Shown here one piece after another: positions 8,084 through 16,637 of a DNA stretch of 38,352 nt (within the stretch, counting starts at the first letter, position 1; the number at the start of each line of letters is the position of its first letter). The DNA lies in contig JAEAMQ010000082.1 of NCBI GenBank assembly GCA_016901395.1, positions 1 through 38,352 on the forward strand. Reading direction: 5' to 3'. Position numbers and translations under genes: made by a program. Origin of the DNA: Prevotella sp. (GTDB lineage Bacteria > Bacteroidota > Bacteroidia > Bacteroidales > Bacteroidaceae). The notes beneath the pieces were generated by a model. It saw only the letters and a list, made by a program, of their open reading frames with translations. It had not been told where the DNA came from and made no database searches.

Positions 8084-9097
8084 TTATTTCACGTTGCCCA
8101 CCTTGATGAGATACTCACCAATCTGGATGGCGTTGAGGGCGGCACCCTTGCGAATCTGGTCGCCGGTGAGCCACAGCGTGTTGCTGTTGTCGTCGGCAAG
8201 GTCCTTGCGAACGCGGCCCACATAGACATCATCCTTGCCCGCACTCTCCAGTGGCATGGGGTAAACATAGTTCTGAGGGTCGTCGACGAGGGTCACGCCG
8301 GGAGCGGCCTGCAGAGCCTCGCGAATCTGTTCCACGCTCACGGGCTGCTCGGTCTCAAACCACACGCTCTCCGAGTGGGAACGCAGCGAGCTCACACGTA
8401 CGCAGGTGGCCGATGTGCGGATGTCGGAATGCATGATCTTGCGTGTCTCGTTGTACATCTTCATCTCCTCCTTGGTATAGTCGGTCTCGGTCATCTTGTC
8501 AATCTGCGGAATGACATTGTAGGCCAGCTGATGGGGGAACTTGCTGATGGTGCTCACCTCTCCGTTCTCCACCATCTCCTTATACTGCTGCTCAAGTTCC
8601 TGCATAGCAGCTGCGCCGGCACCGCTGGCACTCTGGTAAGAGGATACGTGAACCTTCTTGATGTGTGATATTTTGTCGATGGGGTTGAGCACTACGACCA
8701 TCATGATGGTGGTGCAGTTGGGGTTGGCAATCACGCCACGCGGACGCTTCAAGGAATCCTCGGGGTTGATTTCGGGCACCACCAAAGGCACATCGTCGTC
8801 CATGCGGAAGGCGCTGGAGTTGTCGATCATCACGGCTCCATACTTAGTGATGGTTTCGAGATACTCTTTGCTGGTACCGGCTCCGGCAGAAGCGAACACC
8901 ATGTCCACACCCTTGAAGTCGTCGTTATGCTGCAAAAGCTTCACTTCATATTCCTTACCCTTGAAGCTATACTTTCGGCCGGCACTACGCTCAGAACCAA
9001 ACAACACTAAATCATCCAAAGGGAAGTTACGCTCAGCGAGAATGCGCAGGAGCTCCTGTCCTACGGCACCGCTGGCACCAACAATTGCTACTCTCAT
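8084..9097 (-). CDS. asd: Aspartate-semialdehyde dehydrogenase
   Basis: A 337-residue cytosolic enzyme that reduces aspartyl-4-phosphate to aspartate semialdehyde with NADPH, the branch point to lysine/diaminopimelate, threonine and methionine. The NADP-binding loop [11 protein letters not shown] is at residues 7-17. The catalytic cysteine is Cys128 in NPNCTT, and the acid/base histidine is His241 in SLRSHSESV, next to Arg234 in [16 protein letters not shown] (90-100) is the phosphate-binding segment. Length and start match the family exactly. It stands alone, divergent from the antiporter gene, with its own promoter and terminator. Confidence 0.97.
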   Translation of the reverse strand: MRVAIVGASGAVGQELLRILAERNFPLDDLVLFGSERSAGRKYSFKGKEYEVKLLQHNDDFKGVDMVFASAGAGTSKEYLETITKYGAVMIDNSSAFRMDDDVPLVVPEINPEDSLKRPRGVIANPNCTTIMMVVVLNPIDKISHIKKVHVSSYQSASGAGAAAMQELEQQYKEMVENGEVSTISKFPHQLAYNVIPQIDKMTETDYTKEEMKMYNETRKIMHSDIRTSATCVRVSSLRSHSESVWFETEQPVSVEQIREALQAAPGVTLVDDPQNYVYPMPLESAGKDDVYVGRVRKDLADDNSNTLWLTGDQIRKGAALNAIQIGEYLIKVGNVK

Positions 9098-9132
9098 ACT
9101 TTTATACTTCTTAAAATTAAAACTAACCGTTG

Positions 9133-9160
9133 CAAAATTACAATTTTATATCCAATTCAA
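9133..9160 (-). promoter_or_regulatory. Promoter of asd
   Basis: On the minus strand TAATTTTG (plus-strand 9133-9140) is a TAnnTTTG box 35 bases before the asd ATG, with TTG (plus CAA at 9158-9160) 17 bases further upstream. Confidence 0.55.
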
Positions 9161-9216
9161 CGCACAATCTGAAACTTTTTTCAACTTTCGGGCTTACAAT
9201 CCGTGACTAAGTCGCA

Positions 9217-9245
9217 TTTGTTTTGATAATTTATTGCTAACTTTG
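9217..9245 (+). promoter_or_regulatory. Promoter of the antiporter gene
   Basis: TTTG at 9217-9220, a 17-base spacer and TAACTTTG at 9238-9245, 18 bases before the ATG. It is divergent from and does not overlap the asd promoter. Confidence 0.65.
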
Positions 9246-9263
9246 CACTAAATATTCACGCCC

Positions 9264-11384
9264 ATGCCCAACATCGCATCCTACTTCCCCATCACTGACC
9301 CCACCCTTATCTTTTTTGTGGTGTTGCTGATTATCCTTCTGGCACCAATCATCATGGGTAAATTGCGCATTCCTCACATCATCGGAATGGTGCTTGCCGG
9401 TGTGGCAATCGGGCAGTATGGACTGAATATCCTCGACCGCGATGCTTCGTTTGAGTTGTTTGGACGTGTCGGTCTTTACTACATCATGTTCCTCGCCGCG
9501 CTGGAGATGGATATGGATGGACTGAAGAAAAACAAGTACCGCACGTTGGTATTTGGTGGCCTGACGTTTGTCATCCCCTTCGTGTTGACCTATTTCATGG
9601 GTATCAGTCTGTTGTCTTATTCCACCGATGCGTCTCTGCTGCTGGCCTGTCTGATGGGTTCCAACACTCTCGTGGCATACCCCATTGTGAGCCGTTACGG
9701 TCTGCAGCGCAAGCCGAGCGTGGCCCTTAGCGTGGGCTCCACGATGATTGGTCTGCTCATTTCGCTCGTGATGCTCGCGGCAATCGTGGCTTATCACAAC
9801 GGCGGCAGCGGCATGGGCTTCTGGGCTTGGTTTGTGTTGAAGTTCTGTGTCTACTGTGTTCTGATGCTTATGCTCATGCCGCGCCTCACGCGTTGGTTCC
9901 TCCGGCGATACAGTGACGCCGTGATGCAGTTCATCTTTATCATGTCGGAGCTGTTTCTCGGGGCCGCACTGGCCGAGCTGGTGGGGCTGGAGGGCATCTT
10001 CGGAGCCTTCTTTGCCGGATTGATTCTCAACAGATATGTGCCCCATGTGTCCCCGCTGATGAACCGAATCGAGTTTATCGGCAATGCCCTTTTCATTCCC
10101 TATTTCCTCATTGGTGTGGGCATGCTCATCAATGTGAGGCTTCTTTTCCAGGGGCATGGTATCATCTGGGTGGTGCTTTGCATCGTGATCTTCGGTACAT
10201 TGGGTAAGGCTCTGGCGGCATATATATCGTGCATCTCCTTCCGTATGCCCCTTTCCTCGGGCCACATGATGTTTGGTCTGACCTCGGCCCATGCTGCGGG
10301 GGCCATCGCCATGGTCATGGTGGGCATGAATCTCAAGGCACCTGGCGGACATGCATTGGTAGATGAGAGCATGCTCAATGGGGTGATCATCATGATACTC
10401 TTTACCTGTATCATCTCGTCGATGACCACCGAGTGGTCGGCCCAGCGCATCATCCTGCGCGATAAGGAATATGCTTCTGACAACACGACGAGCGACGACG
10501 AGAAGATACTCATTCCTGTGAAATACCCCGAATACGCCAATCAGTTGGTGAGTATGGGCATGATGATGCGCAATCCGAAGCTCAACCGCGGGTTAGTGGC
10601 CCTCAATGTGGTCTACGATGACGAGAACATGCGTCGCAATCAGGACCAGGGACATCAGCTTCTGGAGCAGGTTCAGCGTTATGCGGCAGGCTCCGATGTG
10701 ATGATGCAGACTCAGGTGAGGGTGGCGGCGAATATCGCCAATGGCATCAAACATGCCTTCAAGGAGTTTCAGGCCTCTGAGGTGCTCATCGGAATGCATA
10801 CCCATGAGAGTGTGTCGCCGCGGTTTTGGGGGCAGTTCCACCAGAGTTTGTTCAACGGATTGAACCGCCAGATCATCATGGCGAGAGTCAATCTGCCACT
10901 CGCTACGCTGCGGAGCATTCAGGTAGCGGTGCCGTCAAGGGCACAATACGAGCCGGGATTCTATCGCTGGCTGGAGCGATTGGCCCGCATGACGAGGAAC
11001 ATCGAGTGCCGCATCCAGTTCCATGGCCGCACAGACACGCTGCAGATGATTCGGGAATACATCCAAAACCGACATGCAGAGATACGTGCGGAGTATCAGA
11101 TGATGGAGCATTGGAACGAGATGCCCAAGCTCGCCGCGTCGATTGCCGATGACCATCTCTTCGTGGTGGTGACCGCACGAAAGGGCACTGTGTCTTATAA
11201 GAATGCGCAAGACCGGCTTCCCGAGGAGTTGACAAAATATTTCTCGGGCAAGAATCTTATGATTATCTTCCCCGATCAGTTTGGTGACGACTCCCTCATG
11301 ACATTTGCCGAACCGCAGCATACCGAGGAGAGGTCGGCCTACGAAGCTATCCATAAGTGGCTCCACCGCAAGTTTAATATCTGA
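9264..11384 (+). CDS. CPA2-family cation:proton antiporter with C-terminal UspA-like region
   Basis: A 706-residue inner-membrane protein. Residues 1-390 hold about twelve hydrophobic segments of a Na+/H+ exchanger domain of the KefB/CPA2 type; GLEGIFGAFFAGLILNR and FIGNALFIPYFLIGVGM are characteristic of this family. Residues about 410-706 are soluble. KILIPVKYPEY followed by ASEVLIGMH resembles a universal stress protein (UspA) fold, and RSIQVAVPSR near residue 551 could start a second half. This differs from KefB, which has a TrkA-N domain. Likely role is exchange of Na+ or K+ for protons in pH or ion homeostasis, with the Usp-like part as a regulatory domain; the ion cannot be read from sequence. 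An ABC ATPase gene follows after 82 bases. Confidence 0.9.
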   Translation: MPNIASYFPITDPTLIFFVVLLIILLAPIIMGKLRIPHIIGMVLAGVAIGQYGLNILDRDASFELFGRVGLYYIMFLAALEMDMDGLKKNKYRTLVFGGLTFVIPFVLTYFMGISLLSYSTDASLLLACLMGSNTLVAYPIVSRYGLQRKPSVALSVGSTMIGLLISLVMLAAIVAYHNGGSGMGFWAWFVLKFCVYCVLMLMLMPRLTRWFLRRYSDAVMQFIFIMSELFLGAALAELVGLEGIFGAFFAGLILNRYVPHVSPLMNRIEFIGNALFIPYFLIGVGMLINVRLLFQGHGIIWVVLCIVIFGTLGKALAAYISCISFRMPLSSGHMMFGLTSAHAAGAIAMVMVGMNLKAPGGHALVDESMLNGVIIMILFTCIISSMTTEWSAQRIILRDKEYASDNTTSDDEKILIPVKYPEYANQLVSMGMMMRNPKLNRGLVALNVVYDDENMRRNQDQGHQLLEQVQRYAAGSDVMMQTQVRVAANIANGIKHAFKEFQASEVLIGMHTHESVSPRFWGQFHQSLFNGLNRQIIMARVNLPLATLRSIQVAVPSRAQYEPGFYRWLERLARMTRNIECRIQFHGRTDTLQMIREYIQNRHAEIRAEYQMMEHWNEMPKLAASIADDHLFVVVTARKGTVSYKNAQDRLPEELTKYFSGKNLMIIFPDQFGDDSLMTFAEPQHTEERSAYEAIHKWLHRKFNI

Positions 11385-11466
11385 GAGTTTGGTTTGAAGG
11401 TCTGGTCGTCGGAAGACTTTCTCACAGCCAGTCTTTCATTATCCAAGAAACAAATATAAGGAATAT

Positions 11467-12198
11467 ATGATTGATATAGAAGGTATCACTAAATCGTTTG
11501 GCAACCTGCAGGTGCTCAAAGGCATCGATCTCCATATCGACAAGGGCGAAGTGGTGTCGATAGTTGGGCCTTCGGGTGCGGGCAAGACCACGTTATTGCA
11601 GATTCTCGGCACCCTCGACAAGCCTGATGGAGGCCGTGTTGTCATCGACGGCGTGGACGTAAGCGGTCTGTCGAGTAAGCGACTCTCGCAGTTTCGCAAC
11701 CAGAATTTAGGCTTTGTCTTTCAGTTTCATCAGCTCCTTCCGGAGTTTACGGCACTGGAAAACATCATGATTCCTGCATTCATCGGGGGTGCCGGGCGCA
11801 AGGAAGCCCGTCAGCGGGCCGAGGAATTGCTGGCATTTATGGGGCTGGCCGACCGCGCAAGTCACAAGCCCAACGAGCTTTCGGGTGGTGAGAAACAGCG
11901 TGTTGCCGTGGCCCGTGCATTGGTCAACAACCCTTCGGTCATCCTTGCCGACGAGCCTTCGGGCAGTCTCGACTCCAAAAACAAGGCCGAGCTGCACCAG
12001 CTGTTCTTCGACTTGCGGGATAAGTTCGGACAGACTTTCGTCATCGTTACCCACGACGAGGCCCTCGCTTCCATCACCGACCGCACCATTCACATGCGTG
12101 ACGGACTCCTTGAAGACATCCAGTCGACGGCCGATACCCCCGCCACTCCCGAGCCTACGACATTAGAACCCATAGTTGCGGAGACTGCAGGAGAGTGA
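11467..12198 (+). CDS. LolD/MacB-type ABC transporter ATP-binding protein
   Basis: A 243-residue cytoplasmic ATPase. Walker A is GPSGAGKTT (34-42), the signature [15 protein letters not shown] follows in the middle, Walker B is VILADEPSG and the switch histidine is in VTHDE. The closest family is LolD/MacB/FtsE, which drives lipoprotein release to the outer membrane or efflux through a separate permease. No permease gene lies beside it, which is common for lolD in Bacteroidetes. After the fold ends (about residue 215) there is a 28-residue tail rich in Pro, Thr and Glu ([12 protein letters not shown]), longer than usual. It may be co-transcribed with the antiporter. LolD is my first choice but cannot be proved here. 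Confidence 0.88.
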   Translation: MIDIEGITKSFGNLQVLKGIDLHIDKGEVVSIVGPSGAGKTTLLQILGTLDKPDGGRVVIDGVDVSGLSSKRLSQFRNQNLGFVFQFHQLLPEFTALENIMIPAFIGGAGRKEARQRAEELLAFMGLADRASHKPNELSGGEKQRVAVARALVNNPSVILADEPSGSLDSKNKAELHQLFFDLRDKFGQTFVIVTHDEALASITDRTIHMRDGLLEDIQSTADTPATPEPTTLEPIVAETAGE

Positions 12199-12728
12199 GA
12201 GACCGGCATTTCTGAAATTCCATTCGGCCTTCGCCTGTTCTTCGTTTCTACTCCAGATGTCACGTGTTAGACGAATATCGTTAGTTTATTAAGACTACGA
12301 ATTTCTCGAATTCCACTAATTCTGGGAGATGAAAGGGGCTTGTCTTGCATTCCGTTTTTACCACGGATGCCACGGATTTAACAAATTTCGACAGGCTCAC
12401 CCCACGGGTTTCACGGAGCCGCCAGCGGCAACGGATGCCACAGATGACTCACCCGGTGCATCCGTTGGGACGGAGAGGAATGAGAGTGACACAATTTTTT
12501 CTCCTCCAGAAATGCGACTTTCCTCCCGTCTTATGCCTCTTTCTGCCTCGACGTATATCCGTTTGTGCTTTGAGTTATATTCACTTGTGTCCCGTCCCAC
12601 ATCTGTGTGATCCGTCGCCGCTGGCGGCTTCGTGGACCCGTGGTAAGACATCACGCCACTCTCAGATAGACATTAAAAGTCAGACAACACTAAAATAAGT
12701 TTCCCTCACTATTCAATCCTGAATTTAT
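12199..12728. other. Gene-free gap with family B inverted repeat
   Basis: No coding frame is convincing. The middle is taken up by two inverted copies of a repeat with a GCCGCCAGCGGC core. Short CCACGGATGCCACGGAT words precede the left copy. No promoter box is clear before the next gene; TAAGTTTC at about 12697 differs from the consensus in its last base. Confidence 0.55.
12402..12643. repeat. Inverted pair of family B repeats (GCCGCCAGCGGC core)
   Basis: The left arm 12402-12446 and right arm 12600-12643 are reverse complements with only a few differences over about 44 bases, from CCACGGGT through the core GCCGCCAGCGGC to ACAGATG, with a spacer of about 153 bases. Single related cores lie at 21091-21102 and around 37598-37611. 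Confidence 0.8.
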
Positions 12729-13136
12729 ATGGCAACAACCCCCTACAACCCCGAGCTACATAGAAAGAAGACTATTTACGACCCGCTGACCTATCAAATC
12801 ATAGGCGCAGCGATGACCGTACACAATGCCCTTGGCCCCGGGATGCTCGAAGCCACCTATGGCGATGCCCTTTGCGTGATGTTCGACCGTCTGCATATCC
12901 CGTTTCGTCGGGAACAGGAGATTGCCCTGTATTTTCAGGATGTGAAATTGCAGCATACTTACAGAGCCGATTTCGTATGTTTTGATAAGGTAATCATCGA
13001 GTTGAAGGCGTCGCGGACACTCGAAAATATCCATCGGGCGCAGCTCTTGCACTATCTCAAGGCCACCCAATACGAGTGTGGACTGCTGCTCAACTTCGGC
13101 TGCGAGTCCCTGAAACAGGAAAGATATTTCAATTAA
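12729..13136 (+). CDS. GxxExxY protein (PD-(D/E)XK nuclease-like fold)
   Basis: A 135-residue protein of the GxxExxY family. The name motif is seen as Gly38-Met-Leu-Glu41-Ala-Thr-Tyr44 in GPGMLEATY. A PD-(D/E)XK-like core follows: Asp81 in YRADFV, then Glu91-Leu-Lys93 in IIELKAS. Members are small standalone proteins common in Bacteroidetes, Cyanobacteria and metagenomes; the fold suggests a nuclease, but no role is established. Length is typical. It ends 49 bases before the S1 RNA-binding gene and no promoter lies between, so the two are probably co-transcribed, an association that may be chance. Confidence 0.9.
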   Translation: MATTPYNPELHRKKTIYDPLTYQIIGAAMTVHNALGPGMLEATYGDALCVMFDRLHIPFRREQEIALYFQDVKLQHTYRADFVCFDKVIIELKASRTLENIHRAQLLHYLKATQYECGLLLNFGCESLKQERYFN

Positions 13137-13185
13137 GAGGTGCGCCTCAATCCCCATACCCCAACCACTTTATAAAAATAGAATT

Positions 13186-14091
13186 ATGACAACAATCAAG
13201 CTTGGAGAATATAACACGTTGAAGATGGTGAAAACGGCCGAGAGACCTAATCCCCATTCGTTCGGAGGTAAGGAGACTTTCGGCATCTTCCTCGACGGAG
13301 GAGCCGACGGAGAGATACTCATGCCGCAGAAATATGTGCCGCAGGGCATCAAGGTCGGCGACGACGTGCAGTGCTTCGTCTATCTCGATCAGGACGAACG
13401 CCCTATCGCCACCACCGAGAAACCGCTGGCCACGGTGGGCGATTTCGCCTATCTCAACGTGAGTTGGGTCAACGACCACGGCGCATTCCTCCACTGGGGT
13501 GTGATGAAAGACGTGTTCTGCCCCTTCCGCGAGCAGAAAAAGCGCATGGAGATTGGCGACAGCTACATCGTCTATATCCATGTCGACGAGGAGAGCTACC
13601 GCATCGTGGCCTCTGCCAAGGTAGATCGTTTCCTGGCCGATGTCAACGAGGATGACAAGGAACGTCGCGACGCACTCTACGAAAAGCAGAAGTCAGGACA
13701 GCCCGTCGACCTGCTCGTGTGGCAGAAAACTGACCTCGGATTTAAGGTAATCATCGAGAACCGGTATGCCGGACTCATCTACATGGACCAGATTTTCCAG
13801 TATGTCCACACCGGCGACCGGTTGCAAGGATATATCCAGAACATCCGTCCCGACGGTAAAATCGACGTGACGCTGCAGCCCACGGGCCGGAAGCAGACCA
13901 TTGATTTCGCCGAAACGCTGCTGCAATGGCTGCAGGACAATGGAGGACACTGCGACCTCGGCGATAAGAGCGATGCCGAAGACATCAAGCGACAGTTCCA
14001 GGTGAGCAAGAAAACCTATAAACGTGCCATCGGAGATTTATACAAACGACGCCTTATCCATATTGCAGATAATGGCATCACGCTGATATAA
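13186..14091 (+). CDS. CvfB-like S1 RNA-binding protein
   Basis: A 301-residue protein with the layout of CvfB/YitL: successive S1-like beta-barrel modules (about 1-65, 66-135 and 150-220) and a C-terminal winged helix (about 240-301). Signature stretches are FLDGGADGEILMPQKYVP, WVNDHGAFLHWGVMKDVFCP and SYIVYIHVDEES, and the winged helix has KRQFQVSKKTYKRAIGDLYK. In Staphylococcus CvfB binds RNA and affects virulence gene expression; in Bacteroidetes the role is not known. It follows the GxxExxY gene closely. A strong hairpin lies just after the stop. Confidence 0.9.
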   Translation: MTTIKLGEYNTLKMVKTAERPNPHSFGGKETFGIFLDGGADGEILMPQKYVPQGIKVGDDVQCFVYLDQDERPIATTEKPLATVGDFAYLNVSWVNDHGAFLHWGVMKDVFCPFREQKKRMEIGDSYIVYIHVDEESYRIVASAKVDRFLADVNEDDKERRDALYEKQKSGQPVDLLVWQKTDLGFKVIIENRYAGLIYMDQIFQYVHTGDRLQGYIQNIRPDGKIDVTLQPTGRKQTIDFAETLLQWLQDNGGHCDLGDKSDAEDIKRQFQVSKKTYKRAIGDLYKRRLIHIADNGITLI

Positions 14092-14100
14092 AACATTGTT

Positions 14101-14127
14101 GTCAGACAGCCTGTAGGCTGTCGTGAC
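14101..14127 (+). terminator. Hairpin after the S1 protein gene, possible terminator
   Basis: GTCA-GACAGCC (14101-14111), loop TGTA, GGCTGTC (14116-14122), one bulged G, TGAC (14124-14127). The stem is strong but no real T run follows, so termination is only likely. Confidence 0.45.
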
Positions 14128-14290
14128 ACTTTGGACGCATCTATCATCCTTGCAAATCTTATCCTTTTATCCTTCTGCCCACTATATATAATAAGGTGTG
14201 ATGATATTGTTTGCAACTATCTCAAAATCGGATTGTTGCAGATACAAGAGGGGCTTTGATGGAAGGAAATGGAAGATTCGCTGATTTTTC

Positions 14291-14321
14291 TTGTTCGCTC
14301 ATTTTAATTTCCGTATCTTTG
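14291..14321 (+). promoter_or_regulatory. Promoter of the polyphosphate polymerase operon
   Basis: TTG at 14291-14293, a 20-base spacer and TATCTTTG at 14314-14321. The first ATG is 28 bases downstream. No other box is seen until 17988, which supports one transcript for the next four genes. Confidence 0.75.
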
Positions 14322-14349
14322 TAACACAAATTTTACAGATGTTACAATC

Positions 14350-15147
14350 ATGACCGGAGTCTTAAACCACTACAAACCGATTACACTTGAAGAGATGAGC
14401 AACATCCGTTTGCTGAATCGCACGGATACCAAGTTTGTTACCTCCAAGGCTCAGCTTCGCCGTTTGTTGCAATTGGCGAAGGACGATTATCGTGTGCAGG
14501 AGGTCAACGACGAGCGTATTTCTCCATACTATACGGTGTATTTTGATACTCCCGACTATGCCATGTATCGCCGCCATGAGGCAGGTCACACCAATCGCCA
14601 GAAGCTACGTATCCGTTCATACGTGCATTCCGGACTCAATTTTTTAGAGGTGAAGTCCAAAAACAATCACGGACGGACCCACAAGGACCGTGTGACGATG
14701 CTGGGTTTCGATCCCCTTCATCCTGACTATCGGCTTCCTTTTTCCGTCCAGGGAGAAGAACAGCCTGATTATGATGAGTTTATTCATGAACATCTACAAT
14801 GTGATTCGTCGGTGCTTATAGAGCAGATCGAAAACCATTTCAGCCGTATCACCTTGGTGAACAATGCAAAAACGGAGCGGCTCACCATTGATTTTGATCT
14901 CACCTTCGACAATCTTATTACCGGAATCCATCAGGATATGGACCAGGTTGTCATTATCGAGCTGAAACGCGACGGATTGACTCCCAGTCCCATCTTGCGA
15001 ATGCTCAATGAGTTGCGTATCAAAAAGATGGGCTTTAGTAAATATATCATAGGATCGGCCATGACCAATCCGCAATTGTTACACAATCGCATCAAGCCGA
15101 ATTTAAGAAGGATAGCTCGGCTCAATGCACAATCTACAACACTTTAA
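14350..15147 (+). CDS. VTC-domain polyphosphate polymerase
   Basis: A 265-residue protein made almost wholly of a VTC catalytic domain (triphosphate tunnel fold, as in yeast Vtc4), which polymerises phosphate from ATP into polyphosphate. Seen are NRTDTKFV (23-30), YFDTPDY (64-70), the basic strand KLRIRSY (85-91), FLEVKSK (98-104) followed by KDR (112-114), ENHFSRITL around Arg166, ERLTIDFDL (177-185) and IIELKRDG (202-209). These charged strands line the tunnel in the family. There are no membrane segments, so it probably works with the membrane protein encoded next, 11 bases downstream. The VTC plus DUF4956 pairing is widespread in Bacteria, often beside CotH or Cthe_2159-type genes. Activity of bacterial members is inferred from the eukaryotic enzyme. 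Confidence 0.92.
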   Translation: MTGVLNHYKPITLEEMSNIRLLNRTDTKFVTSKAQLRRLLQLAKDDYRVQEVNDERISPYYTVYFDTPDYAMYRRHEAGHTNRQKLRIRSYVHSGLNFLEVKSKNNHGRTHKDRVTMLGFDPLHPDYRLPFSVQGEEQPDYDEFIHEHLQCDSSVLIEQIENHFSRITLVNNAKTERLTIDFDLTFDNLITGIHQDMDQVVIIELKRDGLTPSPILRMLNELRIKKMGFSKYIIGSAMTNPQLLHNRIKPNLRRIARLNAQSTTL

Positions 15148-15158
15148 ATCATTAACCC

Positions 15159-15830
15159 GTGGACTGTATTTTTGATTTTAGTTTCTCGTCAAACTTCCCA
15201 TTGATGATCCTGCGCTTTGTCATTCTTATGATAAGCACATGGTTTATTGTCGACCGTCTCTATTTCCGCAAGAGCCGTCGCCGTGATTTCTATTTCTCGT
15301 TTATCCTCATGAGTGTGGCCATTTTCTTCCTGGTCTATTTCATGATTTTCGTACTTGAGGACCTCAAGGCCAAGACAAGCATTGGCATCGGCATCGGACT
15401 CTTTGGTATTTTCTCCATTATGCGCTATCGTACCGACGCAATGCCGGTGCGCGAGATGACCTACATGTTTGTTATCATCGCCCTTTCTGTGGTCAATGCC
15501 ATTGCCAACACGGTGAGTGTCCTTGAGCTGGTGACCACCAATATTCTGGTCATTGCCTGTATCTACGTGTGTGAAGCACGGTTGCGCCAGGCCCCATACA
15601 AACTCGTGCAATACGACCGTATCGAGCTGATAACGCCCGAACGTCGCCCTGAACTCATAGCCGATCTGCAAATTCGGTTAGGTGTAGATATCCTCCATGT
15701 GGATGTAGGGAGTGTTGATTTCCTGCGCGACATGGCGATGGTAAAGATATATTATAAGGCCGACAATATCGATTCGAGCATCGACAATAAGCTGAAGCTC
15801 GACCACGACGACCTTCAAATGTCTAACTGA
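15159..15830 (+). CDS. DUF4956 membrane protein
   Basis: A 223-residue inner-membrane protein. Hydrophobic segments lie at about 14-32, 45-66, 74-88, 101-117 and 121-138; the rest is a soluble C-terminal domain with a ferredoxin-like look (LGVDILHVDVGSVDFLRDMA). The conserved family motif is RYRTDAMPVREMTY at 89-102. I choose the GTG at 15159 because family members begin with about 15 residues before the first membrane segment; the next Met (residue 16) would remove that. The gene sits 11 bases after the polyphosphate polymerase gene. DUF4956 is a frequent partner of VTC-domain proteins and could anchor it or carry polyphosphate across the membrane; that is inference. Confidence 0.9.
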   Translation: MDCIFDFSFSSNFPLMILRFVILMISTWFIVDRLYFRKSRRRDFYFSFILMSVAIFFLVYFMIFVLEDLKAKTSIGIGIGLFGIFSIMRYRTDAMPVREMTYMFVIIALSVVNAIANTVSVLELVTTNILVIACIYVCEARLRQAPYKLVQYDRIELITPERRPELIADLQIRLGVDILHVDVGSVDFLRDMAMVKIYYKADNIDSSIDNKLKLDHDDLQMSN

Positions 15831-15864
15831 CCGGCCTCCTGTCGGACATATCTCAAACCCTCTT

Positions 15865-16632
15865 ATGGTCATGAAGATGCAATCCCATTGGGTAAAGCTG
15901 CCATTTGCCTGCTTTTTGCTTATGTTCCCGTTGACGCTGCTGGCTCAGAGCGACGATGCCGGAATGTGGTATTCCGTAGGCGCAGAGAAGAAAATAGACA
16001 AGAAATGGAGTGTTGATGTGGAAGGAGAGTTCCGCACACGCAACAACTTCCAGACCGCCGATAGGTGGAGCGTGGGCCTTTCGACCGATTATAAATTGGG
16101 CAAAGGGCTAAAGGCTTCGGCCGGATACGACTTCCTGTGGGACAACAATCGTGAGAAACTCACATACGAGGACGATAGCACGACGCCCAAGAAATGGCGC
16201 CCAAGCTATTGGGGAGCACGTCATCGGGTACATGCCGACCTGACGGGTGACATGAATTTGGGGCGTTTCAACTTCTCATTGCGGGAACGTTGGCAGTACA
16301 CTTGGTGTCCCGAGAAATCAGTCTCACGCTATGATTTCTCCGATGAGGCATGGGAAAACAAGGTTATAGCCGGCAAGGCAAAGCATGTTTTGCGCAGCCG
16401 TTTTCAGGTAGAATATAATATTGCCAGGTCCAAGGTCACCCCCTATGCTAATGTGGAACTGTTCAATTCATGGCAATTGGACAAGGTGCGCTATACTGTC
16501 GGAGCCGATTGGAAACTGAAAAAACAACATCTGCTCGGCCTCTATTATCGGTTCCAGACGGTCAACGGCACCGATGAGGACAACGATTCCAATAAGCATA
16601 TCATCGGACTTTCCTATAAATTTAAATTCTAA
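15865..16632 (+). CDS. DUF2490 outer-membrane protein
   Basis: A 255-residue exported protein. The signal peptide runs to about residue 28 (FACFLLMFPLTLLAQ). The mature part alternates polar and aromatic residues in short strands (WSVDVEGEFRTRNN, FNFSLRERWQYTW, HLLGLYYRFQTVNG) and ends with SYKFKF, a terminal Phe typical of outer-membrane beta barrels. This fits the DUF2490 family, presumed barrel proteins of unknown role. The start could be Met1, Met3 or Met5. It is the third gene of the operon, 34 bases after the DUF4956 gene and 5 bases before the lipoprotein gene, which suggests an outer-membrane role in the same pathway. Confidence 0.85.
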   Translation: MVMKMQSHWVKLPFACFLLMFPLTLLAQSDDAGMWYSVGAEKKIDKKWSVDVEGEFRTRNNFQTADRWSVGLSTDYKLGKGLKASAGYDFLWDNNREKLTYEDDSTTPKKWRPSYWGARHRVHADLTGDMNLGRFNFSLRERWQYTWCPEKSVSRYDFSDEAWENKVIAGKAKHVLRSRFQVEYNIARSKVTPYANVELFNSWQLDKVRYTVGADWKLKKQHLLGLYYRFQTVNGTDEDNDSNKHIIGLSYKFKF

Positions 16633-16637
16633 CGCCT

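Noticed and set aside
9237..10352. 371-codon frame opposite the antiporter
   Set aside because: His/Gln/Asp-rich composition is that of an antisense of membrane-protein codons.
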